Counted from the first letter of the stretch, positions 34,347 through 43,987 are shown. The stretch: 64,000 nucleotides of DNA from Ralstonia pickettii DTP0602 (GCA_000471925.1 CP006668.1:1054001-1118000); one strand, 5' to 3'. A program made the numbers and translations. The notes: generated by a model not told the origin, from the sequence alone.

Positions 34347-35282
34347 ATGACCATCGCTATCGATCGGGTCGAGGAAGCCGCGTTCGAGATCATGAAGCGC
34401 GCCGCGATCGAGATCCCCACAGACTACAAACAAGGCATCCAGGCGTTGCAGAAGACCGAGACCGGAAAGCTGCCTCGCTTCGTGATACACGCCATGCAGG
34501 ATAACTGGGAAGCCGCTGACCAGGACCGCCGGCCCATGTGTGCCGATACCGGACTGCCGCGCTACTACGTCAAGATCGGCAACAACGCTTCCGTGCAGCG
34601 CGGCTTCGTCGCCGTCGAGCGCGCGCTGCGCAAGGCCACCGCCGACGCCACGCTGGCCGTTCCGCTACGTCCGAACCGCGTGCACCCGCTCTGGCGCACC
34701 GACAACAACAACAACGTTGGCATCAATGCGCCCGAGATCGAATGGTCGTTCGAACCGGACGCCGATTGGGTCGACATTACGACCGTGCACAAGGGCGGGC
34801 TGTTCGGCACCGACTACCGGATGCTGTTCCCGGGCGACGGGATCGATGGGATCAAGCGGTTCGTGCTTGACACGCTGATCGCCTTTGGCAAGCGCGGCCT
34901 GGCATGCCAGCCGGCCATTGTCGGCATCGGCCTGGGCGGGTCGAAGGACACCTGCATGCAACTCGGCAAGCAGGCGGCATGTCTGCGTGTGGTGGGGGAT
35001 CGCAACCCCGATCCGAAGATCGCCGAACTCGAGCTTGAACTGATGAAGCTGGGTAACTCGATCGGCATGGGCGCCATGGGCTTCGTGGGTTCGTCGATGG
35101 TCGTGGACTGCCATATCGAGGTGGGGCATACCCACACGGGCGGCATGCCGATCAGTCTTCACACGTTCTGCCTGTCGTCCCGACGCGCCACGGCGCGAAT
35201 TCACGCAGACGGCAACATCGAATATCGCACGGACCCCCAGTGGTTCACCCCTTACCTGCGCAGGGAGACGGTCGAATGGTAA
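34347..35282 (+). CDS. class I fumarase/tartrate dehydratase-like alpha subunit
   Basis: The 311-residue protein is the N-terminal half of an oxygen-sensitive class I fumarase, here encoded as a separate subunit as in TtdA. Three cysteines that would hold the 4Fe-4S cluster are visible: PMCADTG (about residue 65), GSKDTCMQLG (about 203) and HTFCLSSRR (about 275). The beta subunit follows with a 7-bp overlap. Class I hydratases of this type also include mesaconase. Coupling to a dehydrogenase complex suggests dehydrogenation followed by hydration of the product. Confidence 0.9.
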   Translation: MTIAIDRVEEAAFEIMKRAAIEIPTDYKQGIQALQKTETGKLPRFVIHAMQDNWEAADQDRRPMCADTGLPRYYVKIGNNASVQRGFVAVERALRKATADATLAVPLRPNRVHPLWRTDNNNNVGINAPEIEWSFEPDADWVDITTVHKGGLFGTDYRMLFPGDGIDGIKRFVLDTLIAFGKRGLACQPAIVGIGLGGSKDTCMQLGKQAACLRVVGDRNPDPKIAELELELMKLGNSIGMGAMGFVGSSMVVDCHIEVGHTHTGGMPISLHTFCLSSRRATARIHADGNIEYRTDPQWFTPYLRRETVEW

Positions 35283-35959
35283 ACCCGCAAGACGATGAAC
35301 TGAAGGTCTTCCACGTCAACCTGCCCGCGACCACGGATGACATCGCAAGGCTTGAGCTCGGATCGGCCGTGTATCTGACAGGCCTGATCTACACAGCGCG
35401 GGAAGGCATCTACAAGAAGGTGCTCGATGAAGGGCTGGAGCCACCGGTAGAGCTGCGTGGGCTCAGCAACGTCAACTTCCATTGCTCACCGGCGGCGGCA
35501 CCCGATGAAGACGGCGGCTACAACGTAGGCGCCGTGACTGCGACGGCAAGCTTCCGGTTCTCCAAATGGATTCCGAATTGGATGGAGAAGACGGAATGCC
35601 GGATCTTCATCGGCAAGGGTGGCATGCCTGCCGACGACTACAAGCGCGTGCTGGCGCCCGGCGGCGCCATCTATCTCACGACTGTAGGCTATGGCACGGG
35701 CGCGCTGCTCGGCCGAGGCATCAAGCGGGTGCGGGACGTGTTCTGGCTCGACGAACTAGGCATTGCGCAGGCGATGTGGATGTTCGAGGTCGAAAACTTC
35801 GGGCCATTCATCGTCGAGAGCGATCTGGAAGGCAATTCGCTGTTTGCACAGCATGCAGAAGTGATTAACGCTGGGATCGAGAACCTGTACGCCGGTCTCA
35901 AGCCGCCGGCGCTGCACCGGTACGGCGAGACGGATGACCGAAAGAACGAGGTGATGTAA
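35276..35959 (+). CDS. class I fumarase/tartrate dehydratase-like beta subunit
   Basis: The 227-residue subunit matches the C-terminal swivel domain of class I fumarases. It shows YLTGLIYTAREGIYKK (domain start), a central GKGGM, and the catalytic/anion-binding segments LAPGGAIYLTTVGYGTGALL and LDELGIAQAMWMFEVENFGP. Its ATG at 35276 overlaps the alpha stop by seven bases, so equal production is likely. Together the two subunits form one fumarase-like enzyme. Confidence 0.9.
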   Translation: MVNPQDDELKVFHVNLPATTDDIARLELGSAVYLTGLIYTAREGIYKKVLDEGLEPPVELRGLSNVNFHCSPAAAPDEDGGYNVGAVTATASFRFSKWIPNWMEKTECRIFIGKGGMPADDYKRVLAPGGAIYLTTVGYGTGALLGRGIKRVRDVFWLDELGIAQAMWMFEVENFGPFIVESDLEGNSLFAQHAEVINAGIENLYAGLKPPALHRYGETDDRKNEVM

Positions 35960-35994
35960 GCCCATTCCCGTAGCAGACCAGCCAGGAACAAGAC

Positions 35995-36828
35995 ATGATC
36001 ATTGATTTCAGACTCCGACCGCCGCTCGGTGGCTTTCTCGATACGCTGATGTACTCGGCTGGCGAGCGCCGAGACGGCTTTACAAGGACGGTGGGCTTTG
36101 AACCATCGCCTGCCGCGCAGCAGCAATCGATGGCGTTGTTGCTCAAGGAGATGGACGAAGCCGGCGTCGACAAGGGCGTCGTGGTGGGGCGCCTTGCCGG
36201 AACGCTGGGGAGCGTCTCCAACGAGGACGTGGCGCGAATCGTGCGCGATTACCCAGGACGCTTCATTGGTGCGGCATCGATCGATCCGACAAACCGCGTG
36301 GCTGCGTGCAAGACCATTTCGGAAGCGGTCGCCAGCGGCTTCAAAGCGATCAACATCGAACCGGGCTCCTATCCGATTCCCATGTACGCGGACGATCGTC
36401 GCCTGTATCCGATCTACGCGCACTGCGAAGACCTGGACGTGCCCGTGACCATGATGGTGGGCGGCACGGCCGGTCCGGACCTGAGCTACTCCGATCCCGT
36501 ACGAACCGATCGGGTCCTGGCTGAATTTCCGAAGCTCAAAGTCGTCGTCGTTCACGGTGGCTGGCCCTGGGTGACGGAGATCCTGCACATCGCGTTCCGC
36601 CGCCCGAATATGTACCTTTCGCCCGATATGTACTTCTCGCGGATGCCCGGTTGGGAGGAATATGTGAAGGCCGCTGATTCATTCCTGGCCGACCGGATGC
36701 TGTATGCAAGCTCATTTCCGTTCTGCCCGGTGCGGGACTACAAGCGATGGTTCGAGACGTTGCCGATCCGTCCCGAGAACATGGAAAAGGTGATGGGCGG
36801 CAACGCTCGTCGGCTGCTGGGGATATAG
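35995..36828 (+). CDS. amidohydrolase-family metal-dependent hydrolase/decarboxylase
   Basis: The 277-residue protein belongs to the amidohydrolase_2 family (COG2159), which includes ACMSD-type decarboxylases and lactone hydrolases. It starts MIIDFRLRPPLGGF, so the first HxH metal pair is replaced. Later motifs are present (VVHGGWPWVTEILHIAFRRP, then MLYASSFPFCP), as in other members lacking the N-terminal pair. It is 35 bp behind the hydratase genes and likely in the same operon. It might open or decarboxylate the hydrated product; substrate unknown. Confidence 0.8.
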   Translation: MIIDFRLRPPLGGFLDTLMYSAGERRDGFTRTVGFEPSPAAQQQSMALLLKEMDEAGVDKGVVVGRLAGTLGSVSNEDVARIVRDYPGRFIGAASIDPTNRVAACKTISEAVASGFKAINIEPGSYPIPMYADDRRLYPIYAHCEDLDVPVTMMVGGTAGPDLSYSDPVRTDRVLAEFPKLKVVVVHGGWPWVTEILHIAFRRPNMYLSPDMYFSRMPGWEEYVKAADSFLADRMLYASSFPFCPVRDYKRWFETLPIRPENMEKVMGGNARRLLGI

Positions 36829-36906
36829 GGGGCGATGCGCACGGCCATGCGGCAAAATGACGGCGCAGCAAGCTAGCGACTTGAACCACACATCAACTTG
36901 TCAGCC

Positions 36907-37821
36907 ATGGACGTCAAGACACTCTACACACTGGTAGCCATTGCGGACCGAGGCAGTTTTGCCGAGGCGGGCAATGCCATCGGGCTTTCCCTCTCGGCGG
37001 TGAGCATGCAGATGCGTTCCCTGGAAGAGGAGCTCGGCATGACGATCTTCGATCGGAGCCGCAGGCCGCCCGTGCTGACGGACGCAGGACTCGCGTTCAC
37101 GAACCGTGCGCGCGACCTGCTGACGCATTGGGAGAGCATGTCTGCCGCGCTCAAGCGCGAAGCGGCCGGAGGTGTGCTCAAGCTCGGCTCCGTCCACACG
37201 TGCGTATCGGGAGTATTGCCGCTGGCATTGAAGCGGCTCCACCAGCAGGGGCACCGCATCGACATTCACCTGACCACCGGGCTTACCCACGATCTGGAAA
37301 GGGCCGTGTACCGGCGGCAGCTCGATGTTGCGGTCGTCACGGAGCCGGAGGTACCACGCCTGGACCTGCAATTCATGCCGTTTTTCAACGAAGAGTTCGT
37401 GGTGATCACGCATGTCACGACGCGGGGAGATTCGGACAAGGGCGTGCTGGAAACCACCCCTTACGTGCGATTTAACCGCACGGCTCGTGTCGGCCTGCTT
37501 GTGCAGGAGGAGATGGTCCGGCGACAGATTGCTGTCCGTTCCACGATGGAAATCGACACGCTCGAGGGTGTCATCGCGATGGTGGCCAATGGCCTCGGAT
37601 CATCGGTGGTACCAGCCCGTGGCGTCGAGAACGAGTTCCCGGCGACGATCCGTACGATTCCGTTCGGTTCGCCGCCGCTGACGCGTCGCCTCGGCATCCT
37701 GGTTCCGCGTGACAATCCGCGCGCGCATCTGTCGAAGCTGCTGCTGGACGCATTGACGGCTGTCACGACACCGGCAAGCACGCCCGACGACGGTCGTCCA
37801 AGGCTGGTGCAGAAAGGCTGA
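36907..37821 (+). CDS. LysR-family regulator
   Basis: The 304-residue regulator has the LysR winged helix at residues 1-60 (GSFAEAGNAIGLSLSAVSMQ, then FDRSRRPPVLTDAG) and an effector-binding domain with the RTIPFGSPPLTRRLGIL end. I chose ATG 36907; an in-frame TTG lies nine bases upstream. It follows the amidohydrolase on the same strand with 78 bp between, and its stop is two bases before the next LysR gene. Two adjacent LysR genes suggest layered control of the island. Confidence 0.92.
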   Translation: MDVKTLYTLVAIADRGSFAEAGNAIGLSLSAVSMQMRSLEEELGMTIFDRSRRPPVLTDAGLAFTNRARDLLTHWESMSAALKREAAGGVLKLGSVHTCVSGVLPLALKRLHQQGHRIDIHLTTGLTHDLERAVYRRQLDVAVVTEPEVPRLDLQFMPFFNEEFVVITHVTTRGDSDKGVLETTPYVRFNRTARVGLLVQEEMVRRQIAVRSTMEIDTLEGVIAMVANGLGSSVVPARGVENEFPATIRTIPFGSPPLTRRLGILVPRDNPRAHLSKLLLDALTAVTTPASTPDDGRPRLVQKG

Positions 37822-37823
37822 CC

Positions 37824-38726
37824 ATGGCGGCAGTACGATTCTCACTCCGGCAGCTGGAACTGTTCTCGACGGTAGCGAGGACAGGGTCTACATCTGCTGC
37901 CGGGGAGGAAGCGGCGCTGTCGCAGTCGGCCGTCAGCTCGGCGGTAAATGAACTGGAGCAGAGCCTTGGGGTAACGTTGTTCGATCGGGTCTCCAAGCGT
38001 CTGGTGCTGAACGATGCCGGCCGGGCGCTCCAGGAGCGGGCGACCCGCCTGATTTGGGAGGCGCGCGCGATCGAACGCGAGTTTTCCGGCGGACATCCGC
38101 CGTGTCACCTGAAGCTCGCGGCCAGCACCACTATTGGCAATTATCTGATTCCCAAGATATTGGCGAACTATCATGCCAATTTTCCTGAACGACGCGTGGA
38201 TGCTCACATAGGGAATTCACAGGAAGTGATTCGCCTCGTGTCAGAAACGCGTGCCGATGTCGGCATTATTGAGGGGCCAAGTGAGGCAACGGAATTGCTC
38301 AGCTATAAATGGCGCGATGATGAACTCGTCATCGTCGCGTCGCCCCATGACAGGCTGGCCGTGGCACAACGTGCATCCGGCCAGCCTGTATCAGGCGTCG
38401 AGCTTCAGCAGGCGGACTGGCTTTTTCGCGAAGAGGGATCCGGCACGCGAGACGCGGTCGGGAGTGCATTGCATTCCTACTTGGGGCCACTCCGCCCGCA
38501 AACGGTACTTGGAAGCTCCGAGGCGATCAAGTATGCAGTCGAGCTTGGCCTGGGTATCAGTTGCCTTTCCAGGATCCTGGTGCAGGGCATGCTGGAAAAG
38601 GGGACGCTGGTTGAACTGCGTACGGACTTTCCGCGGCTGACGCGACCGCTATCGGTTGTTTCGCATCCGGCACGGCCAATCTCCGCGTCGATGTCGGAAT
38701 TCCTGAATCCATATCGAAGCGGATAG
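37824..38726 (+). CDS. LysR-family regulator (CysB/YeiE-like)
   Basis: The 300-residue protein has a LysR DNA-binding domain (RQLELFSTVARTGSTSAAGE, then LSQSAVSSAVNELEQSLG) and a C-terminal effector domain containing REEGSGTRDAV and GSSEAIKYAVELGLGISCLS. Those are features shared with the YeiE/CysB-like branch that sense small anions or sulfur compounds. It begins two bases after the previous stop and is followed by the Bug and TauE genes. A role in sulfur-containing or sulfonated substrate control would fit the TauE neighbour, but is inferred. Confidence 0.92.
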   Translation: MAAVRFSLRQLELFSTVARTGSTSAAGEEAALSQSAVSSAVNELEQSLGVTLFDRVSKRLVLNDAGRALQERATRLIWEARAIEREFSGGHPPCHLKLAASTTIGNYLIPKILANYHANFPERRVDAHIGNSQEVIRLVSETRADVGIIEGPSEATELLSYKWRDDELVIVASPHDRLAVAQRASGQPVSGVELQQADWLFREEGSGTRDAVGSALHSYLGPLRPQTVLGSSEAIKYAVELGLGISCLSRILVQGMLEKGTLVELRTDFPRLTRPLSVVSHPARPISASMSEFLNPYRSG

Positions 38727-38830
38727 TCATTCCATTGATTCCTGAATTGGTCATTTATTCTCCACTTTGAATGTGGTGGGAGTGGTGTCTATTTTTCGAA
38801 AAAAATATAACAACTTTAATTTGTCAACAT

Positions 38831-38864
38831 AAGTTCAATATTCCGTTTCCATCTGAGTGAACTT
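38831..38864. promoter_or_regulatory. AAGTTCA-N20-TGAACTT inverted repeat
   Basis: A perfect 7-bp inverted repeat 75 bp upstream of the Bug gene, in AT-rich DNA. The same half-site (AAGTTCA) occurs in the leader of the dehydrogenase operon at 30990, which may tie both to one LysR regulator. Confidence 0.4.
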
Positions 38865-38938
38865 GTTATTAGGATCCATACGAAGAAACGCAACACACGA
38901 TAGTCGCGAAATAAGGCGACACCACAAAGGAGACAACG

Positions 38939-40033
38939 ATGAACTCAAGAAGCACGCACAAAGCCGTCAGGTATTGGCTTGGACAAGGGCGACAGTGGTT
39001 GTGCCGCATGCGTCAACATCCCATTGTGAAGGAGCGGAGCCGAGATGCCGATACGACGCGCTACCGCCCGTCCACAGCGTTGACCATGTTTGTGTTCGCG
39101 ATCGCGCCACTCTATATGGTCCCTGCGCATGCCGAGGAATGGCCAAGCAAGCCGATTCGCCTAGTTGTGCCATTTGCCTCCGGTGGTGCGACCGATCTAC
39201 TGGCGCGCGCTGTGGCCCTTGAACTCGGCAAGCAATGGAAGCAGCCGGTTGTGGTGGACAATCGACCGGGTGCTGGCGGTGCCGTCGGTGCCGAAGTCGT
39301 TGCGAAGTCGGCTCCCGATGGCTATACGCTGTTGCTGGCCTCCGGCAGCATGTTCACGGTTAATCCGTTCATCTATCAAAAGCTGCCGTACTCCGCCGAA
39401 AGCTTCGAGATGATCAGCAAGATCGCCAGCGGCCCGATGGTGGTGACCGTCAATGCGAAGGTTCCCGCCAAGACGATCGCGGAGCTCATCAGCTACGCCA
39501 AGGCTAATCCAGGCAAGTTGACCTTTGCGTCGGCGGGTAACGGGAGCCAGGTGCACATGGCCAGCGAGGCTATTGCAGAGGCGGCCAGCATCGACGTCGT
39601 CCACGTGCCATATAAGGGAGAGGGCCCGGCCTACTCGGATCTGATGGCCGGTACGGTAGACATGACTGTGGGCAACATCAACGCCATCTCGCCGCTTCTG
39701 AAAGGCGGCCGCTTGCGGGCGCTTGCCGTGACGGGCAAGGAACGGTCGACCCTGCTTCCAGACGTTCCCACCGTCGCCGAGGCGGGCCTGCAAGGCTTCA
39801 CGTTTTATGGCTGGTTTGCACTGATGGCACCGGCTGGCACGCCGAAAGGACTGACGGCGAAGATGTATGCCGACCTCGAAAAGGCGGCAGCGGAACCGAG
39901 CATGCAGCGCTATCTGGCCTCCCAAGGCATGACCAAGACCCTGACTCCGAAGGGCAGACTCCCCGAAGAGATCGCTCAGGAAGCCGGGCGCTGGAAGCTC
40001 TTGGTGGCAAAGCGGAAGATCTCTGCCAACTAA
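38939..40033 (+). CDS. Bug/TctC-family receptor with a long N-terminus
   Basis: The 364-residue product has about 45 extra N-terminal residues before a hydrophobic stretch ending VPAHA. The mature family start is EEWPSKPIRLVVPFASGGAT, with GQ-equivalent KQPVVVDNRPGAGG and DGYTLLLAS. The ATG at 38939 is supported by an AAAGGAG ribosome-binding site. The unusually long leader may be a two-step signal, or a true start further in (ATG at 39086). It likely binds the dicarboxylate used by this island. Confidence 0.85.
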   Translation: MNSRSTHKAVRYWLGQGRQWLCRMRQHPIVKERSRDADTTRYRPSTALTMFVFAIAPLYMVPAHAEEWPSKPIRLVVPFASGGATDLLARAVALELGKQWKQPVVVDNRPGAGGAVGAEVVAKSAPDGYTLLLASGSMFTVNPFIYQKLPYSAESFEMISKIASGPMVVTVNAKVPAKTIAELISYAKANPGKLTFASAGNGSQVHMASEAIAEAASIDVVHVPYKGEGPAYSDLMAGTVDMTVGNINAISPLLKGGRLRALAVTGKERSTLLPDVPTVAEAGLQGFTFYGWFALMAPAGTPKGLTAKMYADLEKAAAEPSMQRYLASQGMTKTLTPKGRLPEEIAQEAGRWKLLVAKRKISAN

Positions 40034-40172
40034 CCGGTGCAATGATGCGTGAGGAGCCCCGCCAAGGACCGGGCGGTGGACTTTGCAACCTATCCGTCGG
40101 CCGCCAAGCGCGCCGGGATTAAGTTGTAGCAGGGCATAGCAGAATAATCTACGACAAGTCGACCGGAGCACG

Positions 40173-40916
40173 ATGGGAGCAGAACACTACGCGATTCTGG
40201 GTGCGACAATTGCAGGCGCTTACACAGTGTTCGGCCTCACGGGCTTCGGTGCGGCGATGATTGCGGTGCCCATCCTGGTGCAGTTTCTTCCGCTGCAAGT
40301 CGTGGTTCCGATGCTGCTTCTGCTTGACCTCCTGGCGACCACGGTGGTTGGCCTGCACAACTGGAATTCGGTGTCGCGAACGGAGCTGTTGCGTCTGGTC
40401 CCTTTCATGATGGTCGGCGTGGCGCTTGGTACTACCGTCCTGGCAAAGATCGAATCCCGTTGGTTGCTGGTTGGCCTTGGCCTGTTTGTCCTGGCCATGA
40501 CGACGCGCATGCTGATGGCTTCCTCCGCTCGCATGGAGTGCGCCGCAAAGGGCTGGTCGGTACCGGCAGGCGTTGTCGGTGGCGTATTCAGCGCCTTATT
40601 CGGTACCGGCGGCCCTGTCTACACCATGTATTTGTCCAGGCGTCTCCCGGAGATCGACAAGTTTCGCTCAACCATCGCGGCCGTGATCCTGTTCAGCGCG
40701 GTAATGCGCCTCCTGGCGTTTGCCGGCGGAGGACTTCTGCAACAGGAGGAGCTGTTGCGTAGCGGTGTATTTGCGATGCCGTTCGGTCTGGCCGGGCTGG
40801 CCGCCGGATCCTGCCTGCGGCGACACATCTCCGCAGACGCCGTCCGGCGCGCGCTGCTGGTCTTTCTCTGCGTCAGCGGTGCTTCGGTGCTTGTTCGCGG
40901 CCTGCTGATGGACTGA
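40173..40916 (+). CDS. TauE/SafE-family membrane exporter
   Basis: The 247-residue membrane protein has about eight hydrophobic helices and the TauE/SafE pattern: GLTGFGAAMIAVPILVQFLP early and GVFSALFGTGGPVYTMYLSR in the second half. Family members export sulfite, sulfoacetate or other small anions. It lies 139 bp downstream of the Bug gene. The adjacent CysB/YeiE-like LysR gene strengthens a link to sulfur chemistry. Its end is 35 bp from the left boundary of the second IS630 element. Confidence 0.88.
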   Translation: MGAEHYAILGATIAGAYTVFGLTGFGAAMIAVPILVQFLPLQVVVPMLLLLDLLATTVVGLHNWNSVSRTELLRLVPFMMVGVALGTTVLAKIESRWLLVGLGLFVLAMTTRMLMASSARMECAAKGWSVPAGVVGGVFSALFGTGGPVYTMYLSRRLPEIDKFRSTIAAVILFSAVMRLLAFAGGGLLQQEELLRSGVFAMPFGLAGLAAGSCLRRHISADAVRRALLVFLCVSGASVLVRGLLMD

Positions 40917-40976
40917 AATCCCGGCGCCACTTTTGCTGATGAGGACGGGCACTAGTACAACATCCCGTAAATAGCT

Positions 40977-41276
40977 TTAATAATTATCGGGCTGAAAATA
41001 CGGCTGCAGGAGCGTGACAACCAACTCGGCCATCTCGTCGAGCGAGCCTGCGCCTGGCAACGGTTCCCAACGCCCACTATGGCTGCGAAAGGCGGCACCA
41101 TAGCGATTGCGGCCGAGCTCGGTCAGCCGAGCCACCACGGTCGGCTCCTCGTCGTCCAGACGTTTGATCAGCAGGTGACGCCCGTAGGCTTGTGTGATGA
41201 TCTGCTCGTGGCCGAGCAGGCTGCGCAGTTGCTGCTGCAATTTGGCAGCGTAATGTTTGGTGGGTAAGGCTGGCAT
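40977..41276 (-). CDS. accessory small protein of the IS630 element
   Basis: This 99-residue frame lies between the transposase end and the left inverted repeat. It reads MPALPTKHYAAKLQQQLRSL, with a central ITQAYGRHLLIKRLDDEEPT and a C-terminal LLQPYFQPDNY. It looks like a folded protein but I do not know its function. Position inside the inverted repeats makes it a passenger gene. Confidence 0.55.
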   Translation of the reverse strand: MPALPTKHYAAKLQQQLRSLLGHEQIITQAYGRHLLIKRLDDEEPTVVARLTELGRNRYGAAFRSHSGRWEPLPGAGSLDEMAELVVTLLQPYFQPDNY

Positions 41277-41288
41277 TTGGATCCTCGA

Positions 41289-42372
41289 TTACGATGCGCC
41301 GGTTTGCAACGGATAGCCCCGGAAACTCCATTTGAACGGGTGGGCCACCTGATTGTGCGCGCGGACGAACTGCTCGGTGCGTTCGCGCAGGTGCGCGATG
41401 CTGGTGTGGCTCGCTTGGCGCAGCACTCGGCGCGTGTAGCAGGCAAACCAGAGCTCGATCTGATTGACCCAACTCGCGTGCAATGGCGTGAAGTGGAAGT
41501 GAAAACCGCCCATCGTGCCGCGCGTTGAACGCCTGCCAGACGGCTTCGGCGCGATGCGTGTTTAGGTTATCCCACACGACGTGCACCTGTTTGCCCGGGT
41601 ACGCGGCGGCCACGCGCTCCATGAAGGCCAGCAGATCCTCCTGGGTGCGCCGGTCGCGGCATTCTGCCAGCACCTGTCCGGTATGCACGTCCAGCGCAGC
41701 AATCAACGCCTGGGTGCCGTGACGAATATATTCAAACTCACGCCGACGCAGCCGCCCCGGCGCGGGTGCGCGTCCTGGGTGCTTACGCTCGATGGCCTAA
41801 ATGCCGGTCTTCTCGTCGATACTGAGCACCACCGCATTTCGCGGCGCCTTGCGGTACAGCTTGCAAATCCCGTTGACCTTCTCGCGAAAGGCCGGGTCTG
41901 GGCTATGTAGCCATTGCTGGACCCGGTGCGGACGCACGTCGCCGGCTTGCAAAATGCGCTGCACCTGGCTGCGGCTGATCTGCTCGACAACGCCACGCTC
42001 CACGGCGCGCTCCACAATCTCGTCGAGCGTGGGCGTGATCCGTCCCTCAGGTTCCTGCGTTTCACACGCCAGCGCGATCAACTGCAGTCGCGCCTCGGGC
42101 GTGATGCGTGGGGGACGGCCACTGCGCTCGCCCTCGCGAATGCCTTGGGCACCTCGCTGGGCAATGCGCTTGCGCCACAGGCAAACCGTTTGCACCGATA
42201 CACCCAGTTCCCGCGCAATGACCGTATTGGAGTGGCCCTCGTGGGCCCACAACGCGATTCGCGCGCGCATCACGTCTCGCTGCGCAGCCGTCTTGCGCTC
42301 GATTAGCGATAGTAGTTCCTGTCTTTCTTTCTTCGCCAACTTCACTGGCGTTGCATGGCGGCCTCGACTCAT
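41289..42372 (-). pseudogene. broken IS630-family transposase
   Basis: Residues 1-191 form the N-terminal helix-turn-helix and the first catalytic Asp (SIDEKTG). An in-frame TAG then replaces the expected Gln codon at 41797. The same frame continues with the second Asp (HVVWDNLNTH). An extra T in the run near 41505 shifts the frame, and the last part, FTPLHASWVNQIELWF with the catalytic Glu, is found in another frame down to 41289. Two independent lesions make it non-functional, although a programmed shift at the T run is conceivable. Confidence 0.85.
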
Positions 42373-42429
42373 CCTGCCATGATATCCGAGGCAATTAATT
42401 ATTCAAGCTATTTACGGGATGTTGTACTA

Positions 42430-43596
42430 GCGCCCCATCTGGAGACGCTCGTGGCCGATTATCCGGGACGATTGAAGGTGCTCAAGCTGAATGTCGATGA
42501 GGCGCCCGGAGGCTGGCAGCACTTTGGCGTGCGTGCGATCCCGACGCTGGCGTTCTACTCTGCGGGCAAGGAATGTGGCCGCCTCGTCGGTCCATCGACA
42601 ATGCGGTTGCGGCTCATGGTGGAGAAATGGTTGCGGGAGCTTGGATTGGCGGTACCTGCGCTGCAGCGTGCATCTCTCGAAATACGGAATGCGGCGTCCC
42701 CGGCCGATGCCCCAGAAGAAGAGTGGAATAGCTTCGGCGGCGACGTCGCTGTCAAGGAAGCTGGCATTTCCCGCCTGAGGGACTGTTCCCAAGAGGAGGC
42801 ATACCAACCCTCGAGACAACTGGCTGGCGATGAGGCGCAGTTCGAAGCGATTGTAGGGGCGCCGATGGCGTTGGGAGACCTACTTGGCATGCTGTACTGG
42901 CTCCAATCCCAGACCGACGAGAAGACGGCGCGAGCGCAGACGATTGAGATCGTCGACGCCATGCCAGTTGGGGCTAACCTCGGTGCAGTGACAGCCAAGG
43001 TGCTGTACGACCTGCTATACCTTTCCCCTTGGGCTATATCGCAATACCGCCAAAACGATGTTGCGCGCACTCTCAACAGGAAAATCGAGATGCTGCATCA
43101 GCGCCAGCACGCTGGCGCGAGCGTGACGGCGTCAGACTGGGAAGCCCTGCAACGTGAGGCCGTGCTGTTGACTGGGTCTGGCCTGGGTTCCAGTGAGAGC
43201 GAAGAATTGGAGCACCTGGCGGTATCGTTATTCGACGCCGACATGGTAAGACACGTGTTGCCGTTAGTGACCGAGTATGCGGTCCACGACTATCGGCAGT
43301 ATCCGGATTGGAGCGAGGCGGAAGCAGCGCAAGTGGTAGCCATGAGCGATGAAAACTACGAGCAAACGCGAGAAGCACTGGGCGGCCCGCCGAAGAACGG
43401 CGAAGCGGCTAGAGATGCGTGGATATTGCAGCTGTCCGAAGGCCTTCACGCACGCGAACTAGAACGCCGCAAGGAACACCCAGTCCTGTGGGAGCGCTAT
43501 GACGCCTGGTGCATCTTTGAGCAGGAAGCTAGGGCATCGATTGGCGCGCATACTGGAGCTGTTTTGCTATCCCTCCTGCACACGGCCGGGAAGTAA
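42430..43596 (+). pseudogene. thioredoxin-fold protein cut off at its N-terminus by the IS630 element
   Basis: The frame begins inside the insertion sequence, and the native part starts at APHLETLVADYPGRLKVLKL. This is followed by AIPTLAFYSAGKECG, the cis-proline region of a thioredoxin fold. The strand and CxxC helix that should come first are missing. The remaining 300 residues form an unrecognised helical domain. Bases left of the insertion do not supply the missing N-terminus, so DNA was lost on that side. A shortened product could still be made from an ATG in the insertion end. Confidence 0.7.
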
Positions 43597-43711
43597 CCTG
43601 CGCGTCGCCAGGTACGCATGACGGCAACGTACTTTGCCCCTGCGGTCCCTACACGAGGAGCCTCATGGGAATCGGCGTAGGCCACACCATTGCGATAGTC
43701 ATTAGGAGAAG

Positions 43712-43987
43712 ATGAGCGCGAAGGGCAGGCCGCCTTACGAAGGTGGCCCCCTATCCGACCTCAGTTCAGTTCTCTGTTTCAGGATGTTCCAGCCGGGACA
43801 GCGCCGCATGCCGCGCTTCATGCGCGAAGGCTATGGGGATCATGTCCATCAGCGCATCCTTGCAAGACGCCGGGCGCTAGAAAAAGATCGATTCGATGTC
43901 CTATGCGCGTCGCCGCAATGGAAAGCTCAGGCGCCAGTGAGGAAAAATCGAAGTCCTCGGCTCGAGAAGATTGGCAAGCGCCCATAG
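43712..43987 (+). CDS. possible small basic protein, weak
   Basis: A 91-residue frame starts at ATG 43712 with TTAGGAGAAG upstream, a good ribosome-binding site. The protein is Arg/Lys rich and has no recognisable motif. The surrounding 417 bp between the thioredoxin remnant and the PP2C-like gene contain nothing else I can support. Confidence 0.3.
   Translation: MSAKGRPPYEGGPLSDLSSVLCFRMFQPGQRRMPRFMREGYGDHVHQRILARRRALEKDRFDVLCASPQWKAQAPVRKNRSPRLEKIGKRP

Larger units (their letters stand above)
40952..42430 (-). mobile_element. IS630-family insertion sequence, inactivated
   Basis: Terminal inverted repeats of 35 bp (40952-40986 and 42396-42430) match at all but one base and both end in CTAG, fitting TA-targeted IS630 elements. 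The transposase inside is broken, and a second small frame occupies the 3' part. The element separates the intact metabolic island on the left from a truncated thioredoxin-like gene on the right. Confidence 0.9.

Noticed and set aside
41289..42372. Programmed frameshifting in the second IS630 transposase
   Set aside because: The T run near 41505 could allow slippage, but a separate in-frame stop at 41797 upstream also breaks the gene, so simple decay is more likely.
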